Assembly (NCBI RefSeq): GCF_041929205.1
Contig: NZ_JBHFNT010000048.1
Reading direction: 5' to 3' (one strand)
Source of the DNA: Floridanema evergladense
GTDB taxonomy: Bacteria; Cyanobacteriota; Cyanobacteriia; Cyanobacteriales; Aerosakkonemataceae
DNA length: 64,000 nucleotides
Both the position numbers and the translations under genes were made by a program. Positions 1 to 7,608 of this stretch are shown here, in pieces (position 1 is the stretch's first letter; every line of letters starts with the position of its first letter). A model generated the notes under the pieces. It saw nothing but the letters and a program-made list of their open reading frames with translations. It was not told where the DNA came from and did no database searches.

Positions 1-1708
1 AAAAATTAGATAATAAAATTTGTTGTGTCCCCAACCTCGTACTACGACGAATTTCAATCCGACGAATATCCGCCAACGGTGTAATCCCCCCCGCCTGTTG
101 AATCGCTTGAGACAATGTAGGTAATCCCGCAAAAGAAGGTAGCGCCCCCTGAACGCCCTGCGCTGGTCTAAATGGTTGAATCAAGTAGGTACCTGGACGC
201 AGCACTTCCCCGACTACAGCTACGTTCAAAGGTTGGGAAGGATCGGCAGCAATACTAGAAGATACAATTTCTAAAGATTGGGCTATGGGTAGGGGTGCAG
301 TTGCAGTGGGAACAACGATCGAATCTCCTTCTTGCAAAAAGATATCCTGACGACGATCGCCACCCTGCAACAACTGTTGTAAATCTATACTAATCGTTTG
401 AATACTGCCATCACGAGTAATCCGACGCAACTGTACCTTAGTAATATCAGCAGTTTGGTTAATCCCACCAGCTGCTTGCAATGCCCGTGACAAAGTAGGC
501 GGCGAACCAGTTTGTGTCGGTTGTACACTATAAGGGCCAGGACGAGTCACTTCTCCTACCACAACTATATTAATCGGCTGATTTTGTAATGGTGCAAGCG
601 TACTATTGGTGATTGTAAAACTTTGCGTGGGGTTAATTGTTGCTGTAGTGGGAATCACGACCGTATCGCCCTGTTGTAAAATCAAATCCTGACGGCGATC
701 GCCACCCTGCAAAACTTGATTTAAATTTACCCCAATAATCTGTTCTCTGCCCCCTCTAGTAAAGCGACGCAGTTGTACCCGACTCAAATCCGCCGCTTGC
801 GTCACGCCCCCAGCCACTTGAATCGCTCGTGATATAGTGGGCAAAGCTCCAGTTTGGTCTGGTTGAACAATCACAGGGCCAGGACGAATCACTTCTCCGG
901 CAACTAAAATATTCAAAGGTACGTTTTGTACTGGAGCAATATTAGACCTAACAATATCCTGCGCCGCTGTTAAATTAATTGTCGTTGCTGTGGGAATAAA
1001 TACGCTATCTCCATCCCGCAAAGTGATATCTTCGCAGAGTTCCCCTGTAGTCACTAATCCTAAAATATTTAAGTTAATCGTCCCAAAACCCGGTCTTAGC
1101 AATCTAACTTGACCCAAAGAAGCTGACTGCGTAATCCCCCCGGCTAAAGTTATGGCTTGTGATAAGGTGGGGAATTGAAAACCTGTACCACCTGCACCAC
1201 CTGTACCACCTGCACTAGATAGAGGAATAATGTAAGAGCCGGAACGATTCACTTCTCCAGCGATCGCCACTTGTACAGGTCTAGGTGCTACTAAGGTAAC
1301 AGTTACGATCGGTCTTCGCAAAAATCGCGCATAGCGAGAAGAAATTAAATTAGAAGCTTGTTCTAAGGTCAAACCTCGAAGTGAGACGCTGCCAATCAGC
1401 GCCAAATTCACTGTACCATTGACCAAAACCTGATACTCTCGACTATACTCTGGAACGTTGAAGATATCTAAGCCAATGCGATCGCCCGCACCCAAAGTAT
1501 AAGCTGGTTCCGGCCCAAAACGACCGCTCCCTGGACGACAATTGTTTAGCGTTCTTCCCGGTGCTTGCGCCCACGACACTTGAGGAATTGTCAACACCAG
1601 CATTGACAAAGCAATTACCCAACTTTTCTGGCTAATCAAAGACAATTTAATAGTTTTTTTATGTTTGGCTTGCAAGTTGTTCTTTCGGGAAAGCGATTTT
1701 TTCAACAT
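1..1708 (-). CDS. SLBB-repeat polysaccharide export protein (partial, C-terminus off the left edge)
   Basis: The reading frame is open from the ATG at 1706-1708 to the window edge, about 569 codons. The N-terminus is basic and followed by a hydrophobic run ending in SWAQA, a plausible signal peptide. Next come a Poly_export-type domain (YTLGAGDRIGLDIFNVPEYS) and at least four SLBB-like units, each with the pattern VAVVGEVxRPG ... LSQAIQxAGGI ... VQLRR. Wza-family proteins normally have one to three SLBB units, so this is a long multi-repeat cyanobacterial version. By family it acts in the periplasm or outer membrane in exopolysaccharide export. The repeats are similar in DNA as well as protein. 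The family call is firm; the substrate is unknown. Confidence 0.85.
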   Translation of the reverse strand, partial: MLKKSLSRKNNLQAKHKKTIKLSLISQKSWVIALSMLVLTIPQVSWAQAPGRTLNNCRPGSGRFGPEPAYTLGAGDRIGLDIFNVPEYSREYQVLVNGTVNLALIGSVSLRGLTLEQASNLISSRYARFLRRPIVTVTLVAPRPVQVAIAGEVNRSGSYIIPLSSAGGTGGAGGTGFQFPTLSQAITLAGGITQSASLGQVRLLRPGFGTINLNILGLVTTGELCEDITLRDGDSVFIPTATTINLTAAQDIVRSNIAPVQNVPLNILVAGEVIRPGPVIVQPDQTGALPTISRAIQVAGGVTQAADLSRVQLRRFTRGGREQIIGVNLNQVLQGGDRRQDLILQQGDTVVIPTTATINPTQSFTITNSTLAPLQNQPINIVVVGEVTRPGPYSVQPTQTGSPPTLSRALQAAGGINQTADITKVQLRRITRDGSIQTISIDLQQLLQGGDRRQDIFLQEGDSIVVPTATAPLPIAQSLEIVSSSIAADPSQPLNVAVVGEVLRPGTYLIQPFRPAQGVQGALPSFAGLPTLSQAIQQAGGITPLADIRRIEIRRSTRLGTQQILLSNF

Positions 1709-2426
1709 TACTTTAACAGCGTCACTAAAAATTTTGCACGGGTTGTCAGTAATAGATAGTCAAATTAAGTCTCACAAGTTCCAGACCGCAGAATCACAAG
1801 TGTTCATAACTAAGAAATCACCTGGCATTTGCCACTTCTCGAACTTTTGTAACTTTTTTCTTACCTGGGGCATTTAATACATAGTTTGGGCGCATTTGTC
1901 AAAAAAAATATAACTTGTCTTCAACCGTTCTTTGTCAAACCAGATTATAGCCGATCGACATAATAGAAATAACTTTTGCTGTTCGCACCCTTCGTGGCGT
2001 AGCCAAGTTGCTTTACCTGGGATCATTAGCAGAATGCCTATGTGACCTTTACAGAAATACACATTACCAAGGATAGTTTCCCTACCATACTGCCTGACAA
2101 AGTTACGGAACTAGCACCCCAATACCTCTAGATATGCTGCCACATTTACAGCAAAGTAGTCTAATTTTGCCCCAAATATCTAAAGAATTTAATTTCTTGG
2201 TAATTGTTCCCAGGGATCGATCGCACTCCCAAAAAGCAATAAAGCTCTCCTAAAATTCATTTACATTCATCTACAGTTAAAATTTTAAGGTTGGGACTTT
2301 GGCGAGAAGATCAGTAAGTTTATTTTATAGGTTAAAGCGAGGTTTTGGCGATCGGACTTTACAACCAAATTTTACATTTTACACAGCAATTTAAATAAAG
2401 ATAAAAAAACAGAATATCCAAACATT
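1709..2426. other. Intergenic region, no supported gene
   Basis: This 718-base stretch lies upstream of the export gene and downstream of the pentapeptide gene. Short ORFs occur on both strands (for example 1874-2062, minus) but they are rich in Phe, Cys and Leu with no recognisable motif or ribosome binding site. The export gene's promoter must lie at its left end, but I see no convincing -35/-10 pair. Confidence 0.5.
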
Positions 2427-3479
2427 TTAAACGGCTGTTAAAACATTAGCTTCCTCGCCTGGAGAATCTACAAAAATTGCTCCACGTTCAATTAAATCAC
2501 GCTTCATTGTCGCAAAAATTCCTAAATTATCTCCGAATACAGCATTTTTTACTTTAGTACCACTTAAATCAGCATCCGTTAAATCGGCTTCCAATAATCG
2601 GGCATTTGTCAAGTCCGCACCTATTAAATTAGCCTTAGCTAACTTGGTATTTGATAATTCAGTACTCTGCAACTGAGCTTTAACTAATCTGGCACCATTC
2701 AACTTGGCAAATTTAAGATTGGCATTGCTCAAATCGGCATTACTTAAATCTCGACCTTCGACTTCTTGATTAACTATTTCCCAAACTAAACGCCACTTAC
2801 TATCAAGTTTTGTCTCTTCGTTAATTTTGGTAAGGCTTAGGTAGGAACCGCTCAGGTTGGCACCGCTCAGGTTGGCATAGCTCAGGTCGGCGCGGCTCAG
2901 GTTGGCACTGCTCAGGTTGGCATAGCTCAGGTCGGCGCGGCTCAGGTTGGCACCGCTCAGGTCGGTACCGCTCAGGTTGGCATAGCTCAGGTCGGCGCGG
3001 CTCAGGTTGGCACGGAACAAGTTAGCCTCACTGAGGTTAAAACCTCTAAGATCACAATCAACACCTTTCACGCCAACTAAAATCATTCCCACCAAATCTT
3101 CAGCCGGATTTAAACCTTCTTTTTCGACAAGTTCAGATAAATTTTCTGTATCTTCTTTTGAAGGTGAATTTACCTCAGCTTTAAGCGTAATCAACATACC
3201 TTGACTTTGGCTCTGAAATTGTTCCGCAACATGATTTTTAACAGAGGCAACAGTCTTAGGATTTGTCATTCGCTTTTGCTCACTCCAAGCAACGAAAGCA
3301 ATTCCTCCAACCACACTTAAAGCAACAGTAAAAGCTGGCGGTTTTCCTCCAGTAACTAAAAGCATTAATAAGAAACCAGTCCCAACTTGAACTGTTTGCT
3401 TAATTAACGAATTAAATCCCGCTTTAGCCTCTTCATAAAGACTAATATCTTTATGGTTGATTCGAGCCATGTCCACCAC
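2427..3479 (-). CDS. Pentapeptide-repeat protein with N-terminal membrane segments
   Basis: About 350 residues. Residues ~30-65 hold two hydrophobic segments separated by GGKPP. From ~140 the protein is a series of A(D/N)LSx pentapeptides that would form a right-handed quadrilateral beta-helix. The series is interrupted by a KINEETKLDSKWRLVWEIVNQ-like linker, typical of cyanobacterial members of the family, and resumes to ~325. The second Met (3470) is an alternative start; the annotated start overlaps the upstream membrane-protein gene by 29 bases, suggesting translational coupling. The biochemical function of such proteins is generally unknown; a scaffold at the membrane is an inference. 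Confidence 0.85.
   Translation of the reverse strand: MVDMARINHKDISLYEEAKAGFNSLIKQTVQVGTGFLLMLLVTGGKPPAFTVALSVVGGIAFVAWSEQKRMTNPKTVASVKNHVAEQFQSQSQGMLITLKAEVNSPSKEDTENLSELVEKEGLNPAEDLVGMILVGVKGVDCDLRGFNLSEANLFRANLSRADLSYANLSGTDLSGANLSRADLSYANLSSANLSRADLSYANLSGANLSGSYLSLTKINEETKLDSKWRLVWEIVNQEVEGRDLSNADLSNANLKFAKLNGARLVKAQLQSTELSNTKLAKANLIGADLTNARLLEADLTDADLSGTKVKNAVFGDNLGIFATMKRDLIERGAIFVDSPGEEANVLTAV
2850..3013. repeat. 15-bp tandem repeat array coding for pentapeptides
   Basis: Units of the form CTCAGGTYGGCAYNG repeat eleven or so times. Larger blocks containing GGTTGGCATAGCTCAGGT and the following GCGCGG unit recur three times almost unchanged. Conservation at DNA level, including third codon positions, points to recent duplication or gene conversion inside the ORF. 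Confidence 0.85.
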
Positions 3480-3894
3480 CTCCTTGACCTTTTCTTAAGT
3501 TTCGCAAATCTGCCCAAAATCTGCCAATAATGCGCCCCGCTAAAATGATCCAAAGTAGAAAATCAGAAGTTACTATGATGAAGCAAGCATATCTTGAAGG
3601 ACTCCAAGCACTTTCTTGCAGACAAACAAGAAAATCAGAAAAGCTTTTACCAATAATCCATTGACCAATTAAACCCGGAACTTGTAAAAGTATACTGAGT
3701 GCGATCGCATCCTGAACCGATAAATAAACCGTTCTCCACAAATCCCCCAACAAAGCTTTACCCACCAAATCCAAAGGTTCCCAAATATTCATTAAAATCC
3801 TCTCTGTTCGCCTACCCAAACGAGTCTTTGATTGAACAGGTGTAGGTGGCGGTGCGGGATTAGGATTAGGCTGAGGATTTGGTGGCTGTGTCAT
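3451..3894 (-). CDS. Small membrane protein with proline-rich N-terminus
   Basis: 147 residues, family not recognised. The first ~20 residues are a Pro/Asn/Gln-rich tail (PNPQPNPNPAPPPTP), followed by a basic stretch (KTRLGRRTER) and two or three hydrophobic segments (ALSILLQVPGLIGQWIIG and FIIVTSDFLLWIILAGRIIG). The C-terminus is basic and Gly-rich (GQGGGGHG). Its 3' end overlaps the start of the pentapeptide gene, so the two are probably one operon and may form a membrane complex; that partnership is inferred only from the overlap. Confidence 0.7.
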   Translation of the reverse strand: MTQPPNPQPNPNPAPPPTPVQSKTRLGRRTERILMNIWEPLDLVGKALLGDLWRTVYLSVQDAIALSILLQVPGLIGQWIIGKSFSDFLVCLQESAWSPSRYACFIIVTSDFLLWIILAGRIIGRFWADLRNLRKGQGGGGHGSNQP

Positions 3895-3965
3895 GAAATA
3901 ATTTGCTATTGTAGACTTTGCCTAAATAGCATTTTAATTCCTTCAAGACTTACCCAGAAAAAAAC

Positions 3966-4005
3966 TACCAAAAATTTAAAGGCGTTCTCTTTTTCCAAGA
4001 ACGCC
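3966..4005 (-). terminator. Probable terminator of the 4093-4290 gene
   Basis: GGCGTTCT and AGAACGCC form a perfect 8-bp stem around a 9-base loop. Read on the minus strand, the stem is followed by TTTAAATTTTT, so it fits a rho-independent terminator about 90 bases after the stop codon of the small minus-strand gene. Confidence 0.6.
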
Positions 4006-4092
4006 CTAAGTAATATAGCAATAGTTAACAGAATGACTGAATCGGTAAGTGAATATTTTAAAGGAATGGCAAACTTGTCAGAATTAAAATTT

Positions 4093-4290
4093 CTAGCTTA
4101 AAGAAGCATCGCTGCGATCGTAAGTTGCTCGGAAAGAAGGTTCCAATTTTCCCTGAGTATGAACCCAATTATCCACATCAACAGACAAGCCCATTTCCGC
4201 TGCCGCACGACCTAGCATAGATTGCTGGCGATTTTTAATCAAGTGGTGGTGCCGCATCATCAAAGACCGCGCTTGTTCTTGTGCAGACAT
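4093..4290 (-). CDS. Small conserved-type hypothetical protein
   Basis: 65 residues starting MSAQEQARSLMMRHHHLIKNRQQS. The N-terminal half is predicted helical and rich in His, Arg and Gln; the C-terminal half is polar. No membrane segment or known catalytic motif is visible. An AAGGAGAAAAGG stretch just upstream of the ATG is a good ribosome binding site, and a terminator-like hairpin follows, which supports a real monocistronic gene. It resembles small proteins seen in other cyanobacteria, but I cannot name the family. Confidence 0.65.
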   Translation of the reverse strand: MSAQEQARSLMMRHHHLIKNRQQSMLGRAAAEMGLSVDVDNWVHTQGKLEPSFRATYDRSDASLS

Positions 4291-4512
4291 GACCTTTTCT
4301 CCTTGTTCAACTTGTTCGTTACACCTTCACTATTTAAGATAACAGGAAATTCTGTAACTTTAGCTACAGAAATCAGTTATTTTCACAAAAATTTACAATA
4401 ATTTTTCGGATCGCCTAATTCTTCTCGTTGTTAGCAAGGATCTGTAAAATCCCTCTATGCCAGAGATATCAGAGGGCGTTACCCTAAATTGGGAACCCAT
4501 GATTTAAAGAAA

Positions 4513-4890
4513 ATGCTTACACCTTGTCATATCGTTGTTGAAGGCAATCCAGTAGTCATCTACGCCAGCAGGAATGGTGTACCTGAAAAAGTCTTACCAC
4601 TCCTTGAACCATTCTTAGCAAAATTTTGGGAAGAGAGAGAAACCTGTGGCGAGTACGGTGACACCGCAGAATGTTTAGTAGCTCAAATAGTCGTCAGATT
4701 TGGTTATGAAATATGCGAAGACGATTATTCCAACCTCCGAGTAGGAATAAACTATGCCCCAGACGCTAAATACATCTATTTCATACGGATGAATCGCCAA
4801 CTTAATACTTTGATTCCCAGCGAAGAGTATCGCAGCAATCCCAATTTGGGCATCAAAGCCTGTCGTGAATTTGCTACAAAAAACTGTTAA
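4513..4890 (+). CDS. Hypothetical protein, 125 aa
   Basis: Not recognised. I choose the ATG at 4513 (MLTPCHIVVEGN) over the in-frame TTG at 4489. The protein is soluble, has five Cys residues, and shows alternating strands and helices (PCHIVVEGNPVVIYASRNG near the start; ECLVAQIVVRFGYEICEDD in the middle). The Shine-Dalgarno site is weak (AAAGAAA). A hairpin follows the stop codon. Coding potential is supported by length and composition only. Confidence 0.6.
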   Translation: MLTPCHIVVEGNPVVIYASRNGVPEKVLPLLEPFLAKFWEERETCGEYGDTAECLVAQIVVRFGYEICEDDYSNLRVGINYAPDAKYIYFIRMNRQLNTLIPSEEYRSNPNLGIKACREFATKNC

Positions 4891-4903
4891 ATATAATTAA
4901 ACT

Positions 4904-4943
4904 AAAAGGCAAACTTTAATATTAAATATTGAAATTTGCCTTT
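4904..4943 (+). terminator. Hairpin terminator candidate
   Basis: AAAGGCAAA pairs with TTTGCCTTT, and the inner sequence can extend the stem with one mismatch. It starts 14 bases after the 4890 stop codon. Stem ends are A/T-rich with TTT on the 3' side, so it may work in both directions. Confidence 0.6.
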
Positions 4944-5063
4944 CATCCTCCTTAAGGCTACTTTTGATTAATCTGCTGCCATAAAAAGTCAAATATAACT
5001 AAAAAATTAGCTGGCATTATTATTAATTTAGAACTCAATCCACTTCATAAAGGGGAGTTAAAT

Positions 5064-5975
5064 ATGCCCGCCCAGCCGCCATTTTTTGTGTTAACAGACC
5101 AGGCAGATAATTTTACGATCGCCCCAGGATTGCTAAATACTTTACCTGGCGGATTACTAGCCTTAGCTGGAGACGACACAGTGATCGGCTCAGTCCAAGC
5201 AGACATTGTTAACGGCAACCAAGGAAACGATCGCTTACTCTTAGGAAAAGGCGACGACACCATCTTTGGAGGCGCAGGAAACGATACCATTGCTGGAGAG
5301 CAAGGCAAAGACTTCTTTTCCGGCGATCTGGGAAATGACATACTCTACGGTGGCGGTATCACCAACCAATTTCCAGATGATTTAGGCGACACAATTTACG
5401 GTGGAGAAGGTAACGACACCATTTTTGGGCAAGCAGGAAACGACTTCCTCAACGGTAATCAAGACAACGACTATCTTGTAGGAGGTACAGGCAACGACAT
5501 CATTCGTGGTGGCAAAGGTGCAGATGTCCTCATTGGTAGTCAAGGTGCAGATACCCTATTTGGCGATGTTGGTCAAGATGCGCTGGTTGGAGGTGTTGCA
5601 GATGCAGGTGTGGTGGACGTTGATGTATTTGTTCTGCGCGGAGATGCGGGAGCCAATAAATTAGCCCAAGCAGACCTAATCTTAGATTTCTCCCTTGGCG
5701 ATAAAATTGGCATTTCAAAATTTCAAGGAGGGATTGGATCGCTATCCCTACAAGAAATTATCCCTGTTGGAGTTAATGAATTTATCAATCAATTGTCCCC
5801 TGAACTACAAGCAGCACAAAAATCCGGCTTAATCAACTTAAATGACTTTGCCTTTAACGGTCTAATTCAAGGTACAGCAATTAGTCTCACTACTAACGGC
5901 CCTGTTTTAGGTATAGTCCTCAATCAGAGCGCCGTCCAAGTCAATGCGTCTTTATTTACCGTCACAGAACCCTAG
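5064..5975 (+). CDS. RTX-type calcium-binding repeat protein
   Basis: 303 residues starting MPAQPPFFVL after a good AGGGGAG ribosome binding site. Residues ~45-180 contain about nine GGxGxDxhx nonapeptides (for example GGAGNDTIAG, GGEGNDTIFG, GGTGNDIIRG), the calcium-binding beta-roll of hemolysin-type proteins. No cleavable signal peptide is visible, which fits type I secretion with a C-terminal signal, though no transporter gene is adjacent. The C-terminal ~110 residues (LDFSLGDKIGIS...) resemble the usual post-repeat domain of cyanobacterial RTX proteins. A cell-surface or secreted role is inferred. Confidence 0.9.
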   Translation: MPAQPPFFVLTDQADNFTIAPGLLNTLPGGLLALAGDDTVIGSVQADIVNGNQGNDRLLLGKGDDTIFGGAGNDTIAGEQGKDFFSGDLGNDILYGGGITNQFPDDLGDTIYGGEGNDTIFGQAGNDFLNGNQDNDYLVGGTGNDIIRGGKGADVLIGSQGADTLFGDVGQDALVGGVADAGVVDVDVFVLRGDAGANKLAQADLILDFSLGDKIGISKFQGGIGSLSLQEIIPVGVNEFINQLSPELQAAQKSGLINLNDFAFNGLIQGTAISLTTNGPVLGIVLNQSAVQVNASLFTVTEP

Positions 5976-5983
5976 TTAGGAGT

Positions 5984-6134
5984 AGGGGAGGTGGGGAGGT
6001 GGGGCGATGGGGAAGTGGGGCGATGGGGAGATGGGGAGGTGGGGAGATGGGGAGGTGGGGCGATGGGGAGATGGGGAGGTGGGGAGGTGGGGAGATGGGG
6101 AGATGGGGAGATGGGGAGATGGGGAGGTGGGGAG
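5984..6134 (+). repeat. G-rich octamer tandem repeat (quadruplex-prone)
   Basis: About 150 bases made almost entirely of RTGGGGAG or RTGGGGCG units, giving close to twenty GGGG runs on the plus strand separated by three or four bases. It lies in the convergent gap between the RTX gene and ctpA. The plus-strand ORF across it is low complexity and not a gene. Confidence 0.9.
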
Positions 6135-6160
6135 AAAATTTAACTTACAACTTTTTCCTT

Positions 6161-6249
6161 AACTCAAAACTCAAAACTCAAAACTCAAAACTTCCTCAGT
6201 CCCCTTGTCCCCTTGTCCCCAGTCCCCAGTCCCCAGTCCCCAATCCCCA
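6161..6249. repeat. Heptanucleotide repeats AACTCAA and CCCCAGT
   Basis: Four to five AACTCAA heptads are followed by CCCCTTGT and then repeated CCCCAGT heptads up to the ctpA stop codon. Both are short tandemly repeated repetitive (STRR) heptamers of the type known from cyanobacterial genomes. Confidence 0.85.
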
Positions 6250-7491
6250 TTACCCTGCATTTGCCACAACTGAAGCAGTCGTCAATAAGTCGAAAGCAGT
6301 TTTATATTGTTGATCTACTTCTGTAGCAATTTGGTCAAATGCAGTTGGTTCCCAGCTGACTATGCGATCGGGAGTAATCCCTAACTTGTTAATGTCATGA
6401 TGATTAGGCGTTTCGTATTTGGCGACAGTTACCGCTAAACCGGAACCATCAGACAAATCAAACAGTGATTGAATTAAACCTTTACCAAAAGTTTTTTCAC
6501 CGACGATTTGGGCGCGTTGATTGTCCTGTAGAGCACCAGCCAAAATTTCGCTCGCACTAGCAGTACCACGATTGACTAAAACTACTAAAGGATCGGTCGT
6601 TAGTGGTGCATTTGTTGCTTCAAAGCTACCAATAATGCCTTGACGATTAACTGTGTAAACAATGGTGCCTCGATCCAACCAGAAACGAGCAATTTCTACT
6701 CCGGCTTGTAATAATCCACCGGGATTGTTCCGCAAATCTAAAATATAGGCATCTGCACCTTGTTTTTCTAGGCTAGAAATCGCGTGAGCTACTTCTGTTA
6801 CCGCGTTACCATTAAATTGGTTTAGGCGAATGTAACCTACCGGAACAGTTCCGGGTGAAGTACGCAATTCGGCAATTACAGGGTTAAGGGCAATGCGATC
6901 GCGCACTAGTGTAACTTCTTTGGCTTCTTCCTGTTGCCGTCTCACCGTCAAAACTACTTGGCTACCCCTTAGCCCACGCATCCGAGTCGCAGCTTCGTCT
7001 AAAGTAAACTGGGTAGTGGAAACGCCATCGATTTTCAAAATCCGATCGCCAGGTTTAATCCCAGCTTTTTGGGCTGGCGATCCCGCAATGGGCGTTACTA
7101 CCAGCAAATTCCCAGTTTCTTCATCCGTAGCAATCTGTAGTCCAACTCCTGTCAGTTCTCCAGAAGTAGATACCTGTAAATTCCGGTATTGGCTAGGCTG
7201 AAGATGTCGCGTAAAAGGATCGTCTAAACTAGCTAACATCTTGCCAATTACAGAGTAAGCTTCTTCTCGGTTCTTGGTGCGTTGTTTCAAGGCGTTTTGC
7301 CGCACTAACCACCAGTTTTGATGGTTAAACGTCTCATCCACGTAGGATTGATTGACAATGCGCCATACCTCTGCTATCAGCTTTTGGTTTTCGGTATCAG
7401 CCGTAGCAGACGGAACCCACCAACCTAATCCCAAAATAACTGAGAGAGTTAGAGAAAGAACAATTCGCAAAAAACGGTTTTTCATAGGCAC
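6250..7491 (-). CDS. ctpA: Carboxyl-terminal processing peptidase (S41 family)
   Basis: 413 residues. The N-terminus has a basic start, a hydrophobic core (VLSLTLSVILGLGWW) and an ATA cleavage-type site, so it is likely exported to the lumen or periplasm. A PDZ domain spans ~105-190 (GVGLQI, GIKPGDRILKIDG). The S41 catalytic domain carries the Ser-Lys dyad: Ser312 in GTASASE and Lys337 in GEKTFGKG, 25 residues apart as in Tsp/CtpA. Cyanobacterial CtpA trims the C-terminus of the photosystem II D1 precursor; paralogues (CtpB, CtpC) exist, so the exact member is slightly uncertain. The gene is followed by repeat DNA. Confidence 0.9.
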   Translation of the reverse strand: MPMKNRFLRIVLSLTLSVILGLGWWVPSATADTENQKLIAEVWRIVNQSYVDETFNHQNWWLVRQNALKQRTKNREEAYSVIGKMLASLDDPFTRHLQPSQYRNLQVSTSGELTGVGLQIATDEETGNLLVVTPIAGSPAQKAGIKPGDRILKIDGVSTTQFTLDEAATRMRGLRGSQVVLTVRRQQEEAKEVTLVRDRIALNPVIAELRTSPGTVPVGYIRLNQFNGNAVTEVAHAISSLEKQGADAYILDLRNNPGGLLQAGVEIARFWLDRGTIVYTVNRQGIIGSFEATNAPLTTDPLVVLVNRGTASASEILAGALQDNQRAQIVGEKTFGKGLIQSLFDLSDGSGLAVTVAKYETPNHHDINKLGITPDRIVSWEPTAFDQIATEVDQQYKTAFDLLTTASVVANAG

Positions 7492-7570
7492 GAATTTTAA
7501 ACAATATTTTACAAAAATCTAGCGAGAAAACCCACAGGAAGAAGACAAGGGAACCAGGGGACAAGGTGAT

Positions 7571-7602
7571 AACTCAAAACTCAAAACTCAAAACTCAAAA
7601 CT
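7571..7602 (+). repeat. AACTCAA heptad repeat
   Basis: Just over four copies of the AACTCAA heptad end seven bases before the ATG of the next gene and occupy the position where a Shine-Dalgarno sequence would be expected. Confidence 0.85.
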
Positions 7603-7608
7603 ATTAAC

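Noticed and set aside
2850..3013. Possible CRISPR array because of regularly spaced repeats
   Set aside because: The 15-bp units are contiguous, in frame, and encode pentapeptide repeats; there are no unique spacers.
5984..6313. Plus-strand ORF starting MGRWGSGAMGRWGG
   Set aside because: It is a translation of the G-rich tandem repeat and of the overlapping ctpA 3' end.
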